From Apostichopus parvimensis (taxonomy: Eukaryota; Echinodermata; Holothuroidea; Aspidochirotida; Stichopodidae), in contig KN885072.1 in assembly GCA_000934455.1 (NCBI GenBank), positions 48,506-112,505 of the forward strand: a DNA stretch of 64,000 bases, in the 5' to 3' direction. The position numbers were made by a program, and so were the translations under genes. Below, piece by piece: positions 26,801 through 39,500 of the stretch. How positions within the stretch are numbered: the first letter of the stretch is position 1; the number at the start of each line of letters is the position of its first letter. A model generated the notes under the pieces. It was not told the origin of the DNA. It did no database searches and worked only from the letters and a program-made list of their open reading frames with translations.

Positions 26801-29800
26801 TTAATGCAATCTTGTTCTGTTCATTTAATTCATATGCTTGTTTCATTTCATTTAATTTATATTACATTTCATTTCATAGGAAGCTTTAGGCTGTACACCA
26901 GCTCTTCTGTTTTCTTGGATGGCCCATGAATCTACAGTGGTCAGTCTGGATGTCATCACCGTGTCTTACGGGACATTTGTCCTGTCTGCATCCACTGACC
27001 GTACCGCTAGACTTTGGACCACAGAGGGACACTTTGTTGGGACATTTGGACAGGAGGATAAATGGAACCTCAGGGATTCATCGACCTATCAACATCCCAG
27101 GTATTACAATTGCATAAACTTTCAATTTTTTTTATCATAAAATTTTAATTTTTTTAAATTGTTTTATTAAAAGAGTCAAGAAACTTTTGACTAGAACAGG
27201 ATTCAAAACTAGTGACCTCAGGGGTCACAATTCCTGTGTTCTAGAAGCTGAGCTATCCAGCTCCTTAGTTGATGGTGATCCCTATGTAGTTATTTCTTTC
27301 TTGGAAGGAGGTAGGGATGGGGGGGGGGCAGGGGATGAGGGAAATAGAGATACCAGTCAGAAATCAAAGTACCTTGAATATACTGTGTAACCAGGGATCA
27401 GACCCCAATTTCATTTGATAGAACCCTGCAGAAGGTGGCAGGGTAAGGATTTTAGTAGGAGAAAATCAGCTGTTTGTAGGTATATAAGTTAATGAACAGT
27501 CAGTTTTCTGTTGTTCATTTACTTTTTAATTTTGAATGTTTAGATATGCTATCATAGCAAAAATGACTTATTTTAACATTTTGATCTCAGGGACGACATA
27601 CTAATGATGATTGCAGAGAACAATTTAAGTGTTGAAATTTTGCATAGTACTAATATGTTGTGATCCACACAGTTTTGTTTTATTTTAAGATACTGAAAAT
27701 ACCACGTACAAATATTATTACCTGCTATGTACTGATCTCTATTAAATATTCATATTTAATAATGTTATAAAATCTCTACTATGATATCCCACAGAGATCC
27801 ATGGACATTAACAGGGGATGGTGATCCCATAAATGGCAAGTTGTAACACTCTAGTTATTTACGTATATAGGCCTATGCATCAAAAAGTCAAAGCTGAGTA
27901 GCTAACATCTCAATGCCACAATGTCTCTTGGAACCAGAGATATAACATTCGTTTACACCCATGAATAAAATTTGGTTCNNNNNNNNNNNNNNNNNNNNNN
28001 NNNNNNNNNNNNNNNNNNNNNNNNNNNNNNNNNNNNNNNNNNNNNNNNNNNNNNNNNNNNNNNNNNNNNNNNNNNNNNNNNNNNNNNNNNNNNNNNNNNN
28101 NNNNNNNNNNNNNTATTTATCCACAGACGGAGGAAATTCAAAAAAGTTGATTTTTGATACAATTCTCGATACAGAGAACATTGACAGCTAATTAGCAGTA
28201 CTTTAACATTGAAACCTGTATCATTTGATTCTATTGTTTAACCAAGAAGAAGATCATAATAGGATAGTCAAAGCTCATTAAAAAACATCTATCATGTTGA
28301 CATCACTGACAATCGTGATCTACCTTATGCAGGGGTGGGAGTGGGGGGGGGGGGAAGAAGTATAGAAATAGGTCACTCTCTTTAATTCGAGACAATACAT
28401 AGAGAGGGGTTTTTCAACTAACAGAGTGGATTATTGGTTTCCTTCAGATATGTGTTAAATTGTCTGGGGACCAGAATACGACCTTCAAATGCTACATTCT
28501 GTCCAGGTGAATCATTATGATCTTCCCTGCCTATAGCAAATACCGCCCGAGTCCCCTGTTTTTTTAGCCAAAACAGGGGAGATTGAATATGTATACCCAA
28601 GTTGTTAATGCTAGCCATATTAAATCTCCTCTGCACAAATTCATGATTAAACACACAGAGTATTGTTTCAGTGGTCAAGCCAAACATGTCTTCACAAACA
28701 GGAAAGTAGTGCTAGCCATTAGAGCCAAACTTGTGTTTACAATCATACTGTTTTTCAGGCTTGACCGTCATAATGTTGTTGTTATTAAAAGAAAACAATA
28801 GATGAATGATCACCTGGAGTTATATAATAGTAGTACAGTGTTTGGAAATGAAATTGTGACCTTTGCTTAGTAATTCTGACCTACTACCATATCTTGGGAG
28901 TATTTGTCCTCCATTTAAAGCATTTTTATTTCTTATACCGTAATAGGCATATCTGTTATGTTTATATTCTAGACGACGAAAAGAGTGACATCGAATCAAC
29001 AGTTTCTGTCGACGACGACACAAGAGACAGCAGGGGACTTATGAGCAAGGGTGCCACTAGTAGGCCTGCCGTTCCATCAATACAACTCAATGGACCAATC
29101 ACAAAGGCCTCTCAAGATTCAAATCATCCACCAACTTTTGGAACAGATTCACCAGAGCAATTACCTCCAATCGAACCCAATAGCCCCTCCGGAAAAGTCG
29201 ATTCACCCACCACGGTGAGATCACAGACCCCAGACCTGACCATATCAAGGTTAAATTGCTCAGATCTTGTGGATGATGAAGAGTCTAATCACAACGAGTC
29301 AAAGGTCAAAAGGACTGTCCGTTCTGCTCCTGTAAGTCATTATAGGGTTCATATTCAGCAATATATTATATTATATTATATCATTAATATTCAGCAAGTA
29401 ATTTAAGTCGCTGTAACAAATTTTATCAGGGTCATCTAGATTAATCCATCCCTTCTTAAATTCGGTCTGCCTGACCTTCATCGCGATTTTCTCGTAAGTT
29501 CTTCAAGGTGGAAAAGAAATTAGTGTAAAGAGGTAGAGAAAACATGGAGTTGTGTTATAAAACTCTGCTTGGAATTATTTTACATCCTCGTGTTATTTAG
29601 TCCGTTTCCATTTTGTCTGTCAAAGAACTGGTTTTGTGAAATATCCTACATGCATATGCATTTTCATATCATCCAATTAGCAATGTGAAACATTAATACC
29701 CAATGCCTAGGATATCTATATAAATATATTAGATCTACTACCACAACTAAATATGAGTAGAGGGAGGGAGGGAGAGAATGTCAGAATAAGAACGTTTGTT

Positions 29801-31706
29801 AAAATAACAAAGTAGTAATGTTTCAATACTTTGTGGCAGATGCAAATGATTGATTGACGTGTTCAATAGTCAACAGTATTCATGTTTTCTTTCTTGAGAG
29901 GAGTGGCATTCTAGGAAGGAGCAGACATATGTCATGGAAACTTGAACATCACTAGCAGTTGTTGGTCAACTTGCTGGTCGACTTAAAGAAGCCTTTTTGA
30001 GTTTGGTCATCAATTTAACTAAACTTCCCAATATAACTTCCCAAAATAAAATCTTGGTAATTGATCAAACTATGACCTCCGTCTACCCAGATTTTTTTCT
30101 TCAAATGAAGGTTAAATAGCGAATACTGAAATGAGTGTAGGTTAATCTTCAACATTTCATCTTTTAGACAATTTTTCATTTTAGTGTTAAAGCACATGTG
30201 AAATTTAAATTTGGCAAAGGAAAAAAAAAAAAAAAAATCAAAATCAAAATTTTGCGACAATAACCTCATATATTTTGAAAAGAAACATAACACCTTACTA
30301 CCAAAGCTAATGCTGTATGTTGAAATAGATTGTTAGTATCTAATGGTGTTGAAAGAAATAAAGCTGTTTTTAATACATGCCTGGATATTTGCATCGTTTA
30401 CACTCACAGAGTGTCCTGGGAAGACACGTAGAGAGAAATCTAGCCAGGATTACGCAAAGTCGGAAACAAAGAAGGGAGATGTATTCTCTACTGAAGGATC
30501 CAGCTGGCCTTACCTATGGCAACCAGTGTGTGCCATTCAAAGCCTTGGTAACACCTGTAAGTCTTTAAACATTAAAATGAATTATACTATCATCAAGCAT
30601 TGTTTACTAAATGAGATCACAACCTGTAAGTAAAGTGCATTGATTAGTGCATTGCATCTATAGCATTTATTGGGTTCCAGGAAAAAGTGGTAATGGACCA
30701 CACCCTATGGCAAATACACTGCTGAAAGGTGGCATGATATTGATTGTGAAGAAGGCTTGACTTATATATAGCCCCATAACTAAAACAATATTCTATGACG
30801 CTTTACAAGGAAAAAATATAATAATACAAATGAACAAAAATTAACAACAAGACAGAAAAAAGAGGATAACGTAAAGGCCTTATTAAAGAGAACTGTCTTC
30901 AGAGCTTTCTTGAAAGAGAAATGTGGATTGATTAGCAACCGAAGACGGCAAGTCGTTCCACAGCTTGGCCCCAGTTACAGAAAATACACGGTTGCCAAAC
31001 TGTTTTGTGTGGGTGGCGGAAACGTTTAAAGTAGTAGCAGATATACTTCTTCTACATTATGACGAAACACACATAGTAATCTTAGTATCTTACAAAATTA
31101 ATTGGGGGCCTGTTTTTTATTAATACATTTATAAATCAAAGAACCATGAGTGTAATGCATTGCTCCATGAGGAGCCAACATAAAGTGAAAAGACAGTCCC
31201 TGGTACTGTCTTATTCTCTTCTGAACAGAATCAATTTTGCAGCTTGGTTTTGTATAGATGGTAAGGGAAGCAAGGTAGAGACTTAATAAACCAACTTCAA
31301 ATATTTCTTTGTTCCAGACATTTAGGGGGGTTTGATTTCCTCCCTTAACAAGCTAGAAAGGACATGATAAAGGTGTGGGGGATGAATATTTGGGAGAGGG
31401 GTGGAGGGGGAGTAGGTTAGATGTATTGCATTTAATTGTTTCTATCTCTCCATGCAAGGCCAAGTGCGACATAAATAAGCAATCTAAAAAATTCTACATC
31501 TGTATTTTTTCTCACAGGAAACAGAAGAGGTTGACTTTTTGGCAACTTTGCCAATGTCTCCCAGAATGCAACAGCAAGGTCTCTTTGTCACCTCAGCAAG
31601 TGACCTTCAAAAGTTGAGCTTTGAGGACAATAACAGCTTCAGACTTGACGAGAAGCCAGCGAAAGAAAGAAAGGGAAGGCCGAGCACATACTTCCCCAAC
31701 ATCTGA
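11838..31706 (+). CDS. WDR64: EF-hand and WD40-repeat protein, WDR64/WDR49 type, complete 20-exon CDS
   Basis: Exons: 11838-12068, 13010-13156, 13535-13597, 14620-14848, 15649-15695, 16573-16710, 17224-17412, 18560-18751, 19017-19274, 19833-19997, 21500-21652, 23303-23487, 24061-24183, 24874-25013, 26237-26382, 26880-27100, 27795-27835, 28973-29331, 30410-30556, 31518-31706. Every junction keeps frame, giving 3363 nt and 1120 residues. Introns are GT-AG except intron 17, which uses GC. The N-terminus has a canonical EF-hand loop DTSADGMVDWNE (residues 79-90), preceded by a degenerate one. WD40 blades follow from about 127 to 875, marked by KVWDL, SVWDV, LIWSS, HFWSV, YIWDI and RLWTT. The C-terminal 230 residues are acidic or Ser/Pro-rich, then basic. 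EF-hand plus long WD40 arrays typify WDR49/WDR64/WDY proteins, probably scaffolds linked to cilia or sperm. Which paralogue is uncertain. Exon 1 has no in-frame stop between its acceptor (11818) and the chosen ATG, so the N-terminus could be longer. An exon in the 27979-28113 gap is not required by frame but cannot be excluded. Confidence 0.85.
12895..13007 (+). repeat. Dispersed repeat that supplies the exon 2 acceptor tract
   Basis: From gaaacgtcaggccaacttac to agtggataagcagtttgcta and a TTTTA-rich tail, this matches 34289-34398. Its T-rich tail forms the polypyrimidine tract directly before the acceptor of WD40-gene exon 2 (exon begins 13010). It starts with a perfect 10-bp inverted repeat (12901-12910 with 12919-12928). 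Confidence 0.7.
13284..13391. repeat. Short tandem duplication in WD40-gene intron 2
   Basis: Two copies of about 55 bp, each with gaattatgtgggggaa and aataaaattaaaaaatc. Non-coding. Confidence 0.7.
13820..14632. repeat. Tandem duplication (two units of about 400 bp) in WD40-gene intron 3
   Basis: 13820-14215 and 14216-14632 are similar along their lengths (tgtctagagatgg, tggataagtgattt, a C-run, ctcacttgatgtgat, ttatgacccaaag). The first unit ends in tttgcttttcttgcag followed by gagggttact, a near copy of the real exon 4 acceptor and the first bases of exon 4. The duplication therefore copied an exon edge. Confidence 0.8.
14895..15254 (+). mobile_element. TTAA-flanked MITE, copy 1 (WD40-gene intron 4)
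   Basis: Bounded by TTAA on both sides (14895-14898 and 15251-15254). The ends are inverted: aagggtgtgaagactc at the left and gagtcttcaatgccttt at the right. No coding capacity. Two further copies at 21820 and 44961 have the same ends in the same orientation. A TTAA target and short inverted ends fit piggyBac-type non-autonomous elements; the superfamily is inferred. Confidence 0.8.
16010..16395. repeat. Minisatellite with a 19-bp unit
   Basis: About twenty imperfect head-to-tail copies of tgattacattaaagtgaac, with variants ending in gtgaggg. Lies in WD40-gene intron 5, about 180 bp before exon 6. Confidence 0.9.
17505..17820 (+). mobile_element. tRNA-derived SINE (plus strand)
   Basis: It has an A box tggttaaggcagt at 17525-17537 and an exact B box GGTTCGAGTCC at 17561-17571, followed by the common SINE body gtccttgggcaaggcactt. 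It ends near a run of tattgttattatt. In WD40-gene intron 7. A related copy is at about 38455-38808 on the other strand. The missing cloverleaf and the SINE body argue against a tRNA gene. Confidence 0.8.
18124..18332 (+). repeat. Dispersed repeat of about 205 bp, copy 2
   Basis: Inverted counterpart of 865-1068. In WD40-gene intron 7, about 230 bp before exon 8. Confidence 0.75.
20397..20945. repeat. Minisatellite with a 29-bp unit in WD40-gene intron 10
   Basis: About eighteen copies of a unit containing acacatagcactgag and ctttgctttacagg. Each unit carries CTTTGCTTTACAG, which resembles a 3' splice site. Confidence 0.9.
21820..22168 (+). mobile_element. TTAA-flanked MITE, copy 2 (WD40-gene intron 11)
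   Basis: Same ends and internal words as the copy at 14895 (tctgacctagtttcgaatga, aatacacacacag, tggggcgagtcttcaatgcc). TTAA at 21820-21823 and 22165-22168. Confidence 0.8.
22279..22620. mobile_element. hAT-type MITE, family 1 copy 1
   Basis: Starts CAAGGGCATAGGAACC and ends CTTCCTATGCCACTG, an inverted pair sharing GGCATAGGAA. Flanked by the perfect 8-bp duplication GCTACCAT (22271-22278 and 22621-22628). No coding capacity. CA..TG ends and 8-bp duplications are typical of hAT elements. Confidence 0.85.
25081..26236. other. WD40-gene intron 14, likely repeat-filled
   Basis: It opens with aattcaattcaatccaaattt, like the tail of a non-LTR retrotransposon read in reverse, and continues with A-rich DNA and a region rich in cg near 25500-25830. 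An open frame at 25978-26211 matches no family I recognise and lacks exon-like borders, so it is not called. No certain feature. Confidence 0.4.
26577..26800. repeat. ATGT microsatellite with attached dispersed repeat
   Basis: A (ATGT)n run is followed by cccgcaagcaggaactcgc; the same association appears at 20141-20195 (tgcaagcaggaactcgc). The 3' part (tgatatttttaaactgacaa) recurs at about 49371-49392. These look like fragments of one short dispersed element. Confidence 0.6.
27196..27268 (-). repeat. tRNA-like SINE fragment (minus strand)
   Basis: Read on the minus strand it gives ggatagctcagcttctag and then tgaggtcactagttttgaat, close to a tRNA A box and degenerate B box. In WD40-gene intron 16. 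Weak. Confidence 0.35.
27979..28113. other. Assembly gap (135 N)
   Basis: Run of N in WD40-gene intron 17. The exon 17 to exon 18 frame is consistent without any exon in the gap. Confidence 0.99.
30735..31260 (-). mobile_element. Non-LTR retrotransposon 3' remnant (minus strand)
   Basis: On the minus strand, 31030-30890 reads FSVTGAKLWNDLPSSVANQS and, after a frameshift, FKKALKTVLFNKAF. This is the C-terminal motif common to CR1/Jockey-like LINE polyproteins (R.FSV.G..LWN.LP ... FK..L...L). Frameshifted and truncated. In WD40-gene intron 19. Confidence 0.65.
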
Positions 31707-33511
31707 ATCAAGATTTGAATGTTAGCCTGACACTGACATTTAGGAAGAAAACAAGATGTTCCCCATCTTCTAACTTACTTCATTGAATGCATTGGAGTTC
31801 AGAAATTTATGAATATTCATGATGTTGTGGCCATGGTTACAAGATTTGATATCCTTTGGAAGCTCATTAAAATTTGTAAAAAAAAAATGTCAATCTTAAG
31901 CCGAACATCTGGGGTAAAGTACATAAGCTGTATCATGCACCTAGCTTACAATGTGGTCATCTGATCATGGCCAGGATCTACTTTTCCTGTAAAACAGGAG
32001 TGTCTGAAATCAAATATGGATAAAGTTCACTAAAATGGAGTCACACAGCTACTGTAGTAACATTATGAAGTACCACTACCAGTGTTTCCTTCATTTCCCA
32101 TTCTGAGAGTGATGAATACTTTTATCTTACAGCTTAGTTTTTAATTTGACCTTAATGCAGTTATTGTCTATCACTAATTTTAATCATTTTATTATGTGCA
32201 TGTGTGATGTGCTCTCAAAGCCAACCAAGGTCTCTTGCACCAATCTCCTCATGCTTTTGTCTTTTTAGCAAGGGATGGAGGAAATCCATGCTTACACCTT
32301 TGGGAGGGGGGGGGGGGAGTTATGAGAAGTTGCAATCTTATTCATATTCATATATGAATTGATTTGAACATGTAAACAAACTAATGAATTAATCCCCTGT
32401 ATTTTCGAAGCTTCTACATGTTATAATTTTACACTTTAAATGAATTGAAGAGAAACGTTTTTAAAGTAGATTCTCTTGGTCAGAAGTAGTGGCATGTTGA
32501 ATGGTTTCAGCTTTCATTGATTCTGGAGTAATGACAAATGACACTGAAAACAATTTTTTTTTTATCATATTTAATGTGTAATATATTCATTCAGAAAAAG
32601 CAAAATACATTTTTATTATACAACCAGTAGGTATGTGTTTGTGTTACTCATTTCTCAAGGTTTTATGAATACCAAAGTTCAAGGTGAATAGTTACATTAA
32701 GCACACTATATATATATTTATATACAATATTAAGGTGACCATATTATCCCGATGTTTGGGAACAGTCCCCAGATTCCATGTACTGTCCCCAGATGAAAAA
32801 TATCCCCAGAATTGACCTCGGTTTCATCAACTTCCCCCAATCATTACAAGATTCCTGGAATTCCAGAATTTGAATTATAATTAAATTGTACTGATAGTAT
32901 GAAGGTAAGTGGTGATTGTTTTAAAGCTACAACTATAAAATCCATTCACAGTCACAGAATAAGGGTAACATAGATCAGCTGAAAATGTAGGACTGGTAGA
33001 CTAGCACAGATACTTAAGGCCCCAATTTGTCCATCATACTTTTAAAAAATTGTCATAAAAGCTAACGATCAAATATTTGCTCTTAAAGGTTTTTTTTTTT
33101 TTGGTGTGTGTGGATGTAATCAGTTAATTATTCAATAATAATTAAAATCAGTCACAGATAAACCTTATCTATCTCTTGATGATATTACAGTGCATCCTGT
33201 TATGTATGCATGTGACATGGCTTGATGTAAAGTTACAAACCAATGCAAACTACAGCTATAGGTAGAACATTTTATCCACTCTTTAAAAGAAAGGAAATGT
33301 TTCTATGAACTCTTGTTCTATATCAGCTTACATAGACATCTGCCAAAAAAAAACCCAACTACTGCATATGCTATTCAAGGGCTAGTTGTTCCAGGATAAA
33401 AGGTGAGGGAACATTGTACTTTGTGAAAAGAAGTGATCTAATTTTTAACTGTTTGTTTACTACAGAAGAAAAGGGCATCAAATAATTCTCTAAATACAAA
33501 CAGGTCATCTC
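31707..33511. other. Convergent 3' region between the WD40 gene and CLUAP1
   Basis: It holds the two 3' untranslated regions. Candidate poly(A) signals are ATTAAA at 31867-31872 on the plus strand and AATAAA on the minus strand near 32612 (plus-strand tttatt). Otherwise AT-rich DNA with a G-run (32306-32319). No gene seen. Confidence 0.5.
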
Positions 33512-36500
33512 TCAGAAGTCATTGTCACTGTCTAGATCAGCCTCCGTTTCTTTCCTGGTCCTAGCTCCACCAATCTCCAGGTCATCGTCATCTCCTTCGG
33601 GTTCGTCTAAGAGGTCATCATCATCTTCGTCGACACTGATGCTATCTCCCTCCATTGAGGAACCGCTCTCATCCTGTGTCAAAGAAGGAAGGAAGGATAT
33701 ACAAAACGAGAATAAAATATGGAATATTCTCGATAGAGAGTGAGGAAATGTTCAATCATACTGCATGTCTTTTTAACTATAGAACATCTCAGTCCACTAA
33801 ACTTTAAATAACTAATAAATCAATCTTGTAACTCCTTACCCCTATACTGGTATACCAATGATAAAATTCAGATTTCCTTGGTCAGAAGGGTTTGACCGAA
33901 GACAAAGATTACTGATCAGTGTTATCCAAGATGAGAAAATTTCAAAATGTAGTATAGCAATGTAATGTAAATTTGCATGTCCTATTTACTCTGTGTATTG
34001 AGGTAAACATATGTAACAGGACAGGGTTGATCCACACTTGAGCTCAATTTTCTTCAGGACATCCTCAACGAAAAAACCTGCTCAAATTTATTCAGTGCAA
34101 ACTTTGTACTCTGTTGAATTTTCACAGTTTAAATCACCCATGTGACAAAATTCTGTCGTTAATTTTAACACATGGTGAACTTGTTAATTTTAACAGCATG
34201 GTGAACTTGTGTTCACCACGCTCATTAACCTGTCTGTATTCTGTGCGTGTTTCTGTCCCGTCTGTTACTGTTACTTGTCATTTAGCCTTTGAAGAAGATC
34301 CTGCTAGGATCGAAACTTCAGGCCAACTTACTTTTATACATTCTCCTACACAGGCTCTCTAGTGGATAAGCAGTTTGCTAACAGTTTTATTTTATTTTAA
34401 CTTTAACACATGCGTGAAGTTAGGAAAATAACTTCCTCGTCACTACTGTGTTGACTTGAGAGCATTACGATCAGTGATAAATCTATCTTATTTGCTGGCG
34501 TAATTTAATCAAAGTAACGATGAAATCTCGTAGTTGAAGCACAGAACTAAACTGCAGAGCAAAGTCAACGACATCATCATTACCTTTTACCTTTGAAAGA
34601 AGATTTTGTTCATTTCGCAATGTGACGTTAAGGTTTATTCGTATAATATGGTATTGAAATGAAATCTTGAAATGAAATTTGATATGAAAACTTGAAATGA
34701 AAACTTTATTTCACTTACATCATCACTGACATCAGCTCCCATAGATCCAAATACTCTTGCATTCCTTTGGCTGTCCTTGACTGTATTAAACAAAATAAAT
34801 AAAAGAATAGATGCAATTGATATCAATAATTTGTGAATGGTTCTTTTAAAATTTTCATTTCAGACATGGGAGAAAAAGTATGTTGTATTGAAGCTTTCAT
34901 GTTGATTTAACATCTCATTATTCATCCTTCCCACACTTTTAAACAAAAAAATGAAATTGCCAGACTTTTTTCAAACCAAACTGGTCTTATGCTTTACTAT
35001 GAAAGCCTACACATTAAAGATGACCTACTGTGACACAACCTATGGCGTGCCTAAAGATTGAAACTCCTGCAAAATGTATGCTAACTCCTTTTGATAGTTT
35101 TGGTGAGGGCGACAATTAGAAAGTCAAGAACTGCAAACACAACATGCCAAGTTTCATTTATGCCATTAACTTTTATCTCACACTTGTTAATAGCTTGCTT
35201 GCATGAGTCATACCATGTAAGAAAGTTTCCTCACTTTTCCAGACTAAACTTCCAACTTCGAGGACTTTCAAGACATTAGAAAATAGGGTCTTCCTTTTCT
35301 CCCATATTTTCCAGGTTTTTTCTCATTGACTGGGAGACATCAAATTGTCGCTAAAATGGAAAAGTTTCTGAATTTCCCAAATTTTGCATTTTTTTCAAGT
35401 GGGATCACTCGTTACTGGTGGGGTGGGGTGGATTGGTGAAACAAAATGTGGGACAATCTGAAATAATATCTTGCTTAATAATCAATAGATCTGTTTGATA
35501 AGTTTGCCAGAAATGGTCTACCAACACAACCAGCTGTTTGATAGCTATTTAGATGAATCCTAGACCTTACTCACCGGGCTGCTGCCTAAATTTTCCTTTG
35601 GTCGGTTTTGTTGCCTCCACTGCTTCTTCCTCATCACTTCCGCTATCATCCTCGTCATCGTCGCCATCATCGTCTACAACGTCCAGACCGGTCATGTCGT
35701 CGTCTCCGAGGATGTCGTCGGTGAGCTTCAACTTGTCATCCTCCTCCTTCAGTCTGGTCTGCATCTTCTTCAACGAATTCTCCGTCTCCTGAAAAAATTT
35801 TTTTTTTAATTTTAAAAGGACATCCAGTGAATTTCAAAATTGATACAGAAGCCAAATGAACCACGATTAAGAAACCTTAAAAAAAGAATTACTCTGTCAT
35901 AAATTGGAAGACATTTTTTATGATAACGAAAGTTTGGCATAAAATGACCAATGGCTGCTTACCTCAAATCTATCTTGTTCTGCCCGGCTTATTTCTTCCA
36001 GTTGATGCTCCAAGCTGGTCAGGTTTCGATACTTCTCAATAAATTCCTGCCCAAAAAAAACAAGAACGTAAGTTATGCAAATAAACAAATATTTATATTA
36101 TGCAAATATAAATATTTGTCAAATATTTGGGTAAAATGTGGCCAATAATTGGTACAACAATAAAAAGAAGAAAAAGAACGGTCAATGTGGATTAGCAAAC
36201 AAGTAAATAAGGCGACCTTATCGATTTGGAGTTTTATACACATGAATTACCAGAGGATGATGCTGAAATGTAATATTTCACCAAAATACAACATTAGCAC
36301 AGCATCTTTCTATGTATACTTTTGCTTTTTAGTCACAAAATTATTATGCAAATAAACAAATTATTATGCAAATAAACAAATATTTATATTATGCAGATAT
36401 ATATTAGCCAAATATTTGGGATAAAATGTAGCCAAATAATTGGTGCAAAAGAAGAAAAAGAACGGTCAATGTGGGATTAGCAAACGAGTAAACAAGGCGA

Positions 36501-39500
36501 CTTTATAGATTTGGAGTTTTATGCACATGAACTTCCAGAGGATGATGCTGAAATGTAATATTTCACCAAAATACAACATTAAGTATGCACAGCATCTTTC
36601 TATGTATACTTTTGCTTTTTAGGCACAGATTAATCAATATCTTGTAGAAAAATACTGTTTTTTTTCGTCCAAGTTGTATTTCCGTAGCAATTTTTTGTGA
36701 AAATTTTTGAGAAATCCCTGATTCCCCCTTTATGCAGCTGCGGTTCATCCAGTAAAAGTGATTGGACTTTTGAGTCTAATTTACAGACCATCGGGTCAGT
36801 TTGCTCAGGCCATGTTCACATTTGAAAATGCAAAGAGGACCGGGAATCCTTTCTTTGCCTCTGGAGAAAATAAAAAAAAGCTTGACCCCAGACGTATCCA
36901 TATTTAAGAACACAAGGTGGAATAGCAATGCACCAAAGGGCATAATGCAATGACAAAAATGTCACAATGATAATGTTCACAATTCATAGTGAGGAATTTG
37001 TCCTGCTGCTTGCAGTAGCTAATTAGAGTACAACAGTGTGCCCATCCTTAGACTTGCGCTGGTCGGTGTTTATGTGGAAGTGTCGAGATCAAGTAACCAG
37101 AAATCGTGAATGCCCTTGCGGGGTCAGATCCTCCTGATATTCTCCAATGTGAACAAGGCTTTAGATGCAACACAAAACTCAATGTGAACACAAGACTATT
37201 ATGGCCTCGAAAATGCATTTACAAATCTGTCACAAACAAATGGTGTTGAATGTGTGAAAGGGTGCTCTGTTACTCAGATGAAGTTAAAACGAAGCTGTTT
37301 TTTGTTGAGTTATTACAATTTGAAAAACAGATGGATTAACATTGAAGCCTGCAATGGAGGTAGTCGTCCCTGAAGCCTTACAGGAGCATTCCCAGAATTG
37401 TAGTTTATTTCAAAGGTTGAAAACCTCAATAACTACAGAAACTTTACTAGCACCCAACTATTTCATTTTTCTCGGGAGATATAGTATAGTCTTTTACACT
37501 TCAAAAGCTAGGCACATGTAGTTTTCAACTATGTAAATTACGACAGTACCAAGTTAAGTTATAAGTCGACTGAAGGGTGGTAGAGCTTCTTTCCTTTGAT
37601 AAATCCCCTGAATAAAAAAAAAGACCATTCTTCTCTTCGCACAATATTATTTGAAAAAATTAGCTCTGTTCAAGTATAGAACCCATTGTTTGGTAGTTAA
37701 CAAATAATAATAATTACCTCATAATATTTGGACAGGTCTGTCTCAAGTTTCTCATATTCATCCATGAAAGCTGGCCTGTGGCAAATATCAAAATGAGAGA
37801 TTTCGGTCACTTTAGCACTTAATAATCTCCAGTGTTAAGTAAGTCTTTAATGAAGTGAAGGCTAGGTGGACTAATGAAATGTCAGAAGAACATATTCAAG
37901 TTGTTATGCAAAGTGAAACACAATGTCCAAAGTGGGACAGAATACAGCGGATCATAACAAGTCACTTCATATTTAACGTCAATATGAGTCATCATTAGTG
38001 ATGTACTGACTGGACTTGCGTCATTGACTCAAATTACTGTCTCAAAAAAAAAAAATATTAAAACATAAAAGTTGAGAAACTTGTTTAAGCCACTTTTCTT
38101 TCCGCTGTTTCATGACCCGTTAAAAAAAACTGGGAGACGGATTGGCTCTCTCTGATACCTCTTTGCTAAAGCTATGAAATGTTTAAATACCTCACAGACT
38201 GTAGAGTCTGTAATCTTTTCTGATTTCTCTCCAACTCGGACTTCTTCTTCTCGATCTTGGCCTCTAGATTGGCTTCGTCTGAAGCTACGTTCTCCAGCAT
38301 CTTTTGAGTCTTGTCGATGTTCTGCTCCACCGCCTTGATGCTGCCTCTCAAACCTTTCTCGATTTCGTTTATCTCCAGCGGTCTGTTGATCGCAGTTGTC
38401 CGGATTTCCTGCAGAGACGCAGTTTATATTTATATTTAGGTTTACAGTCTTGTTCAGGGCCAAGGCCCTCTCACACGACTTTACAACTTAACCCTGGTCC
38501 TTGGTAACTTGTCACACCTACCCACCAAAGTGTGCACAATTCAATCAATCTCTCCTGGGGTACCACAGTGCACCAAAAGCACGTGTACCCGAAGGGACTT
38601 CCCATAGGGTGCAGCCACAAACCGGTGCACGCAACTATATTTACAAGTTACCTCGCAAGTCCCCATTCATACACCTGGGTGAAGAGAGGCAATGGAGATA
38701 AAGTGCCTTGCCCAAGGACACAACGCAATGATCTGCCCAGGACTCGAACCTGTAATCCTTAGATCACAAGTCCACTGCCTTAACCACTTGACCACAACGC
38801 CCTCACAGTGAACAAAGAAACAGTAGGCATTGTCCCATCGGGTGGTTTAACATGAGAGTGCAGTTGTCATGTAGAGACAGTTTGGAGTCAAGTACAGCAT
38901 GTTTTAATACAGACCAAATGCAAAAATGTGTTTGTCATTACTGAATCTCATATTTAAAAGTGAGAACTGAGAATAATTGCTAACAGATGCCCAGTTAGCA
39001 CATTTTCTGACCCTTACAATAGCTACAGTCATCGACCAGGGTCCAATCAGACGACAGTATTAAAGATGAGGAAAAAATAGTTGCCAAGGTGATAACGCTG
39101 GCCATTAGACAAACGTGTTAATCTCAAAATGTACAACAAGATATTGAAATGCAGTAAAGCTTGACAGCAGGCAAAGTACATGTTTCGTTTCTGCTGCCAG
39201 ACCTCTTGAGCCATTCTTGAAAAATTGGAATTGCTTCTAATTTTACGTGTCCCCTACGTGTCCGTTTTATGCAGGACTACTCTTCAAAGAAAGTTCTAAA
39301 ATCACTGGAAATCTCAGACTATTTTGTCATACAGTCTTCACAAGGCACTGTGTTTGTCATTACTGAACTATCAATGTAAGACTGTTATCTAGCTGAATTT
39401 ATTCTGGTGATTCTGTGTCAGTTTGTTATCTCCTTTGAAACTGATGATCTGTGCACGGAATCGATTCTTAACATGCATGCCTCAAATATTAAACATCCAC

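Noticed and set aside
28418-28687. 90-codon minus-strand frame in WD40-gene intron 17
   Set aside because: No recognised motif, no splice borders and no support on that strand.
38110-38463. 117-codon minus-strand frame overlapping CLUAP1 exon 6
   Set aside because: Wrong frame; the CLUAP1 frame in the same exon matches the family exactly.
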